Assembly (NCBI RefSeq): GCF_000213175.1
Contig: NW_009799100.1
Location: 494,132 to 558,131 of the forward strand
Source of the DNA: Neurospora tetrasperma FGSC 2508
Lineage: Eukaryota; Ascomycota; Sordariomycetes; Sordariales; Sordariaceae
Direction: 5' to 3'
Length of the DNA stretch: 64,000 bases
Shown: piece by piece, positions 57,900 through 64,000 of the stretch
Position numbering within the stretch: the stretch's first letter is position 1
How the letters are laid out: every line of letters begins with the position of its first letter
The notes under the pieces: generated by a model
Databases searched by the model: none
What the model saw: the letters and a program-made list of their open reading frames with translations, nothing else
What the model was told of the DNA's origin: nothing
Program-made: the position numbers and the translations under genes

Positions 57900-60800
57900 T
57901 AATACTTTTAACCCATTAATTAAAATTAATAGTGATAATATAATAATAAACAATTTAGTACTTCGTAAAATATTTAAAGATTTATATAATTATATTAAAG
58001 AATTGGAAAATTAAAACCAGACTTTTATTAATTCTATTTTTAAAACTAATACGGAATACTATCTATCCGTTAAAGACGAGCCGTTTGAAATTATTAATAT
58101 TAGAATGTAATTTTCTAATACAAAACCGAATAAAAAGAAAAAGGGCGTATATTAAAATAGTTAAATTAATATCTATATAATTTTTTATAGGTTTAAAAAT
58201 ATAATTAAGGGGTATTTAAAGGTTTATCCGGAAAAATATTAAATTATTACTAATAACTTTAATTAATTATTTCGGAGCGCGGCACTATACTAATAGAATT
58301 TTTCGCTTTCCAAAGACGAATATAATAATCTTCGTAATAATTTTAATAGAATTCTTAATATACTTAACTCGGTCTTCGGAACTAAATTTTATAATATATA
58401 AAAATAATTAAATACGAATAAATTTATTGTAGAATTATATAAATTAGACAAATTATCGCTTCGCAATTATTCGACCGTACTATTCAAATATATTTATCTT
58501 TAAAGAAACGTTTCTTACTTCTAATTATATATTCGCTTATAAAATAGTCTATACCCTATAATACAAATTATATATATTTTCCTTAAATAGAACATTCGTT
58601 TTAGTAATTATATTAATAGGGTTAAATAAAAGACTTTACTTATATATAGGCAATTTCTCGAAGTACTAAAGGCTAATCGGTTAATTTATTATACGGTTAA
58701 TAACTCTAATAATAAGAATAATATTTTTAATATTCATACTAACTTTTAGAAAAATTATAATAGTAATAAACCTTTTAAGAAAAAATTTTAATACTATAAT
58801 AATAGGTTCGGTAGTAAATTGGGCAGAAAGTCTTATTCTAATTAAAGATTCCAGAATTTTAATAATAAGTTCAGTTAGTATAATATTAGCCGGTCGAATA
58901 ATAATAATGGTTATTAATATCGCTAGAGTAAAAAGTTTGAATATTATTAAGTTTCGCGGAATGGCCGTTGTACTTATACCTCCGCTATAATAATCTTCGC
59001 AGGCGACTCCAATATAAATAATAAAATCTTTTACTTATAGAATAAACATTACTATTTTATTAGTAACTTCGAAAAAAAGGTAGAAGATTTTGTAGTAAAT
59101 ACTTCTAAAATTAAATGTAATAATAAACCTTCTATTTATTTTACCGGTTACTTAGCCCTTACTAAACCTTCGTCTCCTAATATGTTATTATTCTATATTC
59201 TTTTATATATAATAAATAACAAACCGGCGGTTATTCTTAATATAGTTCCTATTAGAAATACTAATTCCAATAGGCCTGTACAACCCCTATTATTAAATCT
59301 ATTATCCAATACTAAATTTATAGTAATTTTTATATATTTAAAGAAGGCTTAAATATTTTATAGGTTGTTTAATCCTTTATTTAATAATTGAGTAACTTCT
59401 ACTAAGAATAGTTAGAAATTATTTAACTAGGTTAAAATATTAAAGAAAGTAACTATTTAAATAAATTTATAAATACTAATAAATGGACGGAAGCCTGATT
59501 TATTAGAAGTTTAGTATAAAAGCTAATATACGCTACTTACCTTTACCGAAGGATAAATTATTAAGGCAATTCCGGATATTGTATTTAGGAATAGGGAAAT
59601 AAATTTGTAAAGGGTTATATTATACCTATAGGTCAATATTAAGTCCAGCCCTAGTATACCTATTATTACTATATATTTTAATTTTGAATATTTATTAATA
59701 GTAGTAAGTAAAGCGTTTAATAAATAGTTTTTATTAAATATATAATATATAGTAGTATTACTTAATATTATAAAAGGTATTAATTCTGGGATTATTATTA
59801 ATATAACCGCTGAATTTGATTTTTATATAGAGGAAAGGTTAATAGTATTAAGGTTAATGGATACTTCCAAATATCGGCTTCAATTATTAATAAATTAGGC
59901 CCGAATATATTATTGGGAATAGATTTCCTTCGTTACTATAGCGCGAAATTAGACTTTAATACTACTCTATACTCCTTTAAATCGGTTTTTAATATAAAGG
60001 TCTAAAGCGAAGTCTTTTCTAAAAAAGAAAAAGAGGGGGAGGACGTGTTAATTACCGAAATTTTTACTGAATTTAATACTCTATTACTAAAGGGTTAATT
60101 AAGAATTATTCTAATAAAATATAGCATTTAATTTAATAATTAGTATAGTTTGAATAAATGTCCTATTTATAATTTTTACGTATAATACCTTTAATTACTA
60201 AATACTATAATAGATAGTAAAATTTGTAAGGTTATACTATATTTTAATTAATTTAAAGAATTAATATTTGTACTTAGAGGAATACAGGTAGGTATAATTA
60301 TACGACTATTGTATAAGGTTAGCGAATTAATTAAATTAATTAATACTTCGGACGTAGCTTTTTGTCCCTGAAATCCAAACCAGACTTACTTAAAAATAAT
60401 ATACTATATTTATTAATAAAACCGTAGAAGACGAAAAGGATGCGGCCGTTAGGAAGAACGCTTTTAAAGTACCTTCTTATAGAATTATTAAGCCTATTAA
60501 TATTAAAACTATTCTTTCCAAAGTAGGTATTAATATTTATAATATTAATTTTGAATTCTCGGAGTAAATTAAAAGCCTCTTAGATAAATACGTCGACATT
60601 TTTAAAGATAGAAGGATTATACTAATAAAAAAAGAAGATAAAATATATATTAATTTAGTTAAAGAATAGTAAAATTAATAGAAAATCGTTAAACTTTACC
60701 CGCTGGGTGTTAAAGATTGCGAATTCTTTAATAAAGAATATAATAAAATATATATTCAAAGTAAAATATTATTTATATTTTAGTTAACTCCTATTACTTG

Positions 60801-62960
60801 CCCAATATTTATTATTTAGAGAAAAATTAATAGAATTAATAAAGGACGTATAGTAATTAATCTTCGACTATTTAATAGTATTACTATACTAAATATATAT
60901 CCCTTGCCTAATTAAAAAAATATTATTAATATAATAGTTAGTAAAAAGTTCTTTTCGATTTTCGATACAGTAGGATTTTTCTACTAATTACCTATTTTTA
61001 TTAAGTATTATAACTATATAATAATTATTAATCTTTAAAATTTTAAATAATTTAATATTATATTAATAGGCTTTAAGAACTCTCTAACCTTTATATAAAG
61101 ATTTATAGATAGGTTGTTCTTTAAATATTGTTTATTTGTACGTACTTATATTAATAAGATTATCATTTTATATAATATTTAAAAGAAATATATAGTATAT
61201 TTAATTATTATTATAGGTTTTTTTAATGAATATTATATTTATATTAGCGCTAATAAGTCCTTTGCGGGGTATCCTTTTATATAATTGTTAGGTAGTATTA
61301 TTGATAAAGAAAGTCGAAAACGTATAGAAGATTGTATTAAAGCCTTCTAGAAGCTAACCTTCCCTAATATATTTAATAGTTTTAAAATTTATTTTAGTAT
61401 AATTAATTAGTTATTTTAAAGTATACTATAATTTATTATTAAAGAAGAACTATTTAATTGAAGGAAAACGGAGCTATTATAGCGAGTATACGAATTGGGT
61501 AATTTATAAATAGGTTTAATAAAATAAATAAAATAAATATATGTATTAAAGGTTAAATTCGAACCGACCCTTAAAGAGTGTAATGCTTTCCGTATTATAT
61601 AAGAAAGTTTATATAATTAAATTTACCTTTTCTACTATAGAAAGAGCGAAGTATTATTTATTAAAATAGATATAAATAATTTAGTTTATAGGGTTTACAT
61701 TTTCTAATTAAAGTGCCTATAGGATGGAGAATCTATTTCCGGAATAAGTAAAATCCTATTAATTATAATTAAATTAGTATACTCTCTATTAAAAATAACA
61801 TTCTCTATTGAGAAGAAATATAGGTCTACGGAAATAGAGATTGTAATTATTATTTAGGCCCTATAAAAGCTTCGAAAAATAATTTAATTTAACGAATATT
61901 AGATTAATATTATTACTAACTATACTTCTATTGTTAGAATTATTAAATATACTTTACTACGTACAATAAATTTAGCTAAAACTAACCTAAAGTTCGCAAA
62001 TATAATTAATTGGATATCCTAATTCAATTTAAATATATTCTATATTCTTAGATTATTAAATATTATTCCGGATGCCCTATGAAAATTATTAACGGCCGAA
62101 TAGGTTAATAAGAATAATATATTAAATAAATTGGCAGATATTTGGTTTAATTTCGTATAAATTGAAAATATTAGTTATTAGGATAATTTTAACGTCTTTT
62201 CTCTAATATACATAGAGATTATTCCGGATACCTATTAAATCTCGTTAGTTATCGTCCCGAAATCTTGTTAAGAATTAATCGAGGCTTATCCCGAAGACCC
62301 TAAATATATTAGAGTTCTCCAATTAATTAATCAGGCTAATACTCTAGGATATATTTATATACAACAATCGGGAAAACGCCTAAATCTACCGGCAGGCCCT
62401 TATCAATTCGAAGGTAGGATGCTTTACTATATTAATTATTAAAATATATATTAGTTATATATTCCCCGAATTTATATATAAAAAATACTAGAGTTAGTAT
62501 ATAATAAAAATTACTATTTTAGGATTAATTAAATAATAAATAATTTATTATACTTTTATATAAGAAAGAAAACTTAGATGGTATACAAATACGTTAAATA
62601 TTATAAGGTTTATTATTTGAATTAATAGGATCGGTAATTAACCCTTAGAGAATTATTACTAATTCGGACATTCTCAAAACTATTCTATACAATAACTATA
62701 GACTTAATTACCGATATACCAGTAATTAAAGTAGCCGGTACAATATAGGCTCAAAATTTCTTTTAAAAATTCGATATAATATATACTATTACTTATAAAT
62801 TTAATAAAAAGGTCCTATTAATAGTTAATTATTCTACCTATAGTGTACAAAAATAGGCTAATGTTACGCGAAGATGTACTTTATAAGTAATAACAATAGA
62901 GAATAATAGAGTGAGCAATTGGTTGCTAGATAGAATAATAGTGTATAACGATTAATAATA
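57900..62960 (+). mobile_element. Fossil Ty3/Gypsy LTR retrotransposon
   Basis: Plus-strand blocks occur in Gypsy order: a Gag-like region (about 58150-58600), a stretch where protease would lie (about 59300-60050), reverse transcriptase (about 60790-61300), RNase H (about 61730-61960) and part of integrase (about 62480-62900). RNase H before integrase is the Ty3/Gypsy order. The element is thoroughly broken (tens of breaks) and very AT- and TpA-rich, fitting RIP. Because RIP mutates quickly, its age cannot be read from decay. LTRs were not identified, so both ends are approximate. Confidence 0.65.
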
Positions 62961-64000
62961 GTCTTATTAAAGAAAGCTAAAGATAAGAACTCTCGCGAGT
63001 CTCAATTTGGGACCTTATATATAACTTTACTAAGTATAAATAAAATAAATATTAAATTAGTATAATATTAATTAATAATCCGTGAACTTTAATAAAGATT
63101 GATAGAACAAATACTTTTATATAATAGATTATACGCTCTAGTAAATAATTGCTATAATAAGATAGAGCGTTTAAATATTTATTAAAAATGCCTTATAATA
63201 TCTCCTCCTTAATAAAAGGAGAAGAGTACTTACTATCTACGTAATATTATTAAATCTAATTATAAATATAAAAGATCTTATTATTTATTAGAGCCTTTAT
63301 TTAGTAATCTATATCTAAATTAATTATTAAATATATAAAGCGTATAATCCTCCGAATAGAATATTTAATTCGATAATTTAGTAATAATCCTTTAGTAATT
63401 ATAATTACAATACGCCGAGCGTTTATTAAACTCCTTATTATCTATTTCCTTATTCTTATTTATATAATATATATTTTAACGAGAATATTTATATTCTAAT
63501 AGAGAATCTTCTTATTCCTAGGTATTAGGGAGGTAATTGTAGCGAAGGGAGTAGGTAGTAAGTAAAGAACCGAAGTAAAAACCCGAATAGGCTATTATAG
63601 AGTAAAATTTATTAAATAAATTAGTTAAATTAAATATATATAGTAGTAAAAGATTACTAAATTAAATACTATAAAGAGTAGTAATACTAAAGATAGTTTT
63701 AAATATACGGTTCCTATTAATAAATAAAGTCGGGGGGAAATATTTAATATAAAGTTCCTACGTTTCTTTAAATTTAGTACGGAGAATTGTTAATTTTATT
63801 TATATCTTTTATATAATTTAATTCTAATATTTATTTGATACCTTTAGTATCATAAATTATATATTAGAAGTATACTTTAATATATCCTTAATTTCTTTGT
63901 GAAAAATAAAGTTGATAAATATAATAGGTTCCTTATTAATTTTAGTAATATAATCGATTATCTTCTTAACTATCGGAAATTTATTTGAAACCGATTTGGC
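62961..64000. other. AT-rich RIP-like sequence to window end
   Basis: Same composition as the Gypsy fossil; no frames or motifs recognised. It may hold the right end of that element or another decayed repeat. Confidence 0.4.

Noticed and set aside
1-64000. CRISPR arrays, 5S rRNA, biosynthetic clusters
   Set aside because: No regular direct-repeat/spacer array, no 5S core sequence and no clustered biosynthetic enzymes were seen.

Overview
The window looks like a filamentous ascomycete of the Sordariales, most likely Neurospora or a close relative. Genes have few short introns with GTRNGT donors, CTRAC-type branch points and AG acceptors. There is a fungal alternative oxidase different from the AOD-1 type, and a GC-balanced left part (about 1-54,150) passes abruptly into an AT-rich, TpA-rich block (about 54,150-64,000) whose transposon coding sequence is shot through with stops, as repeat-induced point mutation (RIP) leaves it. 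The species call is inference.

Left edge (1-6,700): the most unusual part. Six tRNA-like units on the + strand each have a 7-bp acceptor stem, D arm, short variable loop, T arm with box B, discriminator A and a poly-T Pol III stop. The anticodon arm, however, holds an insert of about 25 to about 240 nt. Compensatory base changes between copies support the acceptor, D and anticodon stems. Four copies share a conserved insert block with a second box-B-like hairpin, and most share an upstream TATA-like/CAACAAG block. A 637-bp MITE-like element with terminal inverted repeats lies among them.

Middle (7,700-33,640): a secreted CE1 acetylxylan/feruloyl esterase (-); a giant acidic coiled-coil protein (-) whose frame continues open for 313 codons beyond one TAA; a secreted single-pass membrane protein (-); a mitochondrial alternative oxidase (+) with a CGG-N7-CGG element upstream; and a BTB/POZ-like protein (+). 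Long stretches between them show no convincing gene.

Right of that (33,640-54,150): a second MITE-like element with TAA target duplications, a small spliced gene overlapping a truncated PUB1-like RRM fragment, a small MGC-start (possibly lipid-anchored) protein, a few small doubtful genes, minisatellites, a perfect 18-bp inverted repeat and homopolymer tracts. The octamer TAGAGGTA/TACCTCTA recurs throughout the GC-balanced part far above chance.

Right edge (54,150-64,000): degraded Tc1/mariner and pogo/Fot1 DNA transposon remnants, then a heavily decayed Ty3/Gypsy retroelement. No live gene is seen there.

All coordinates and splice sites were read by eye; no database search was run.
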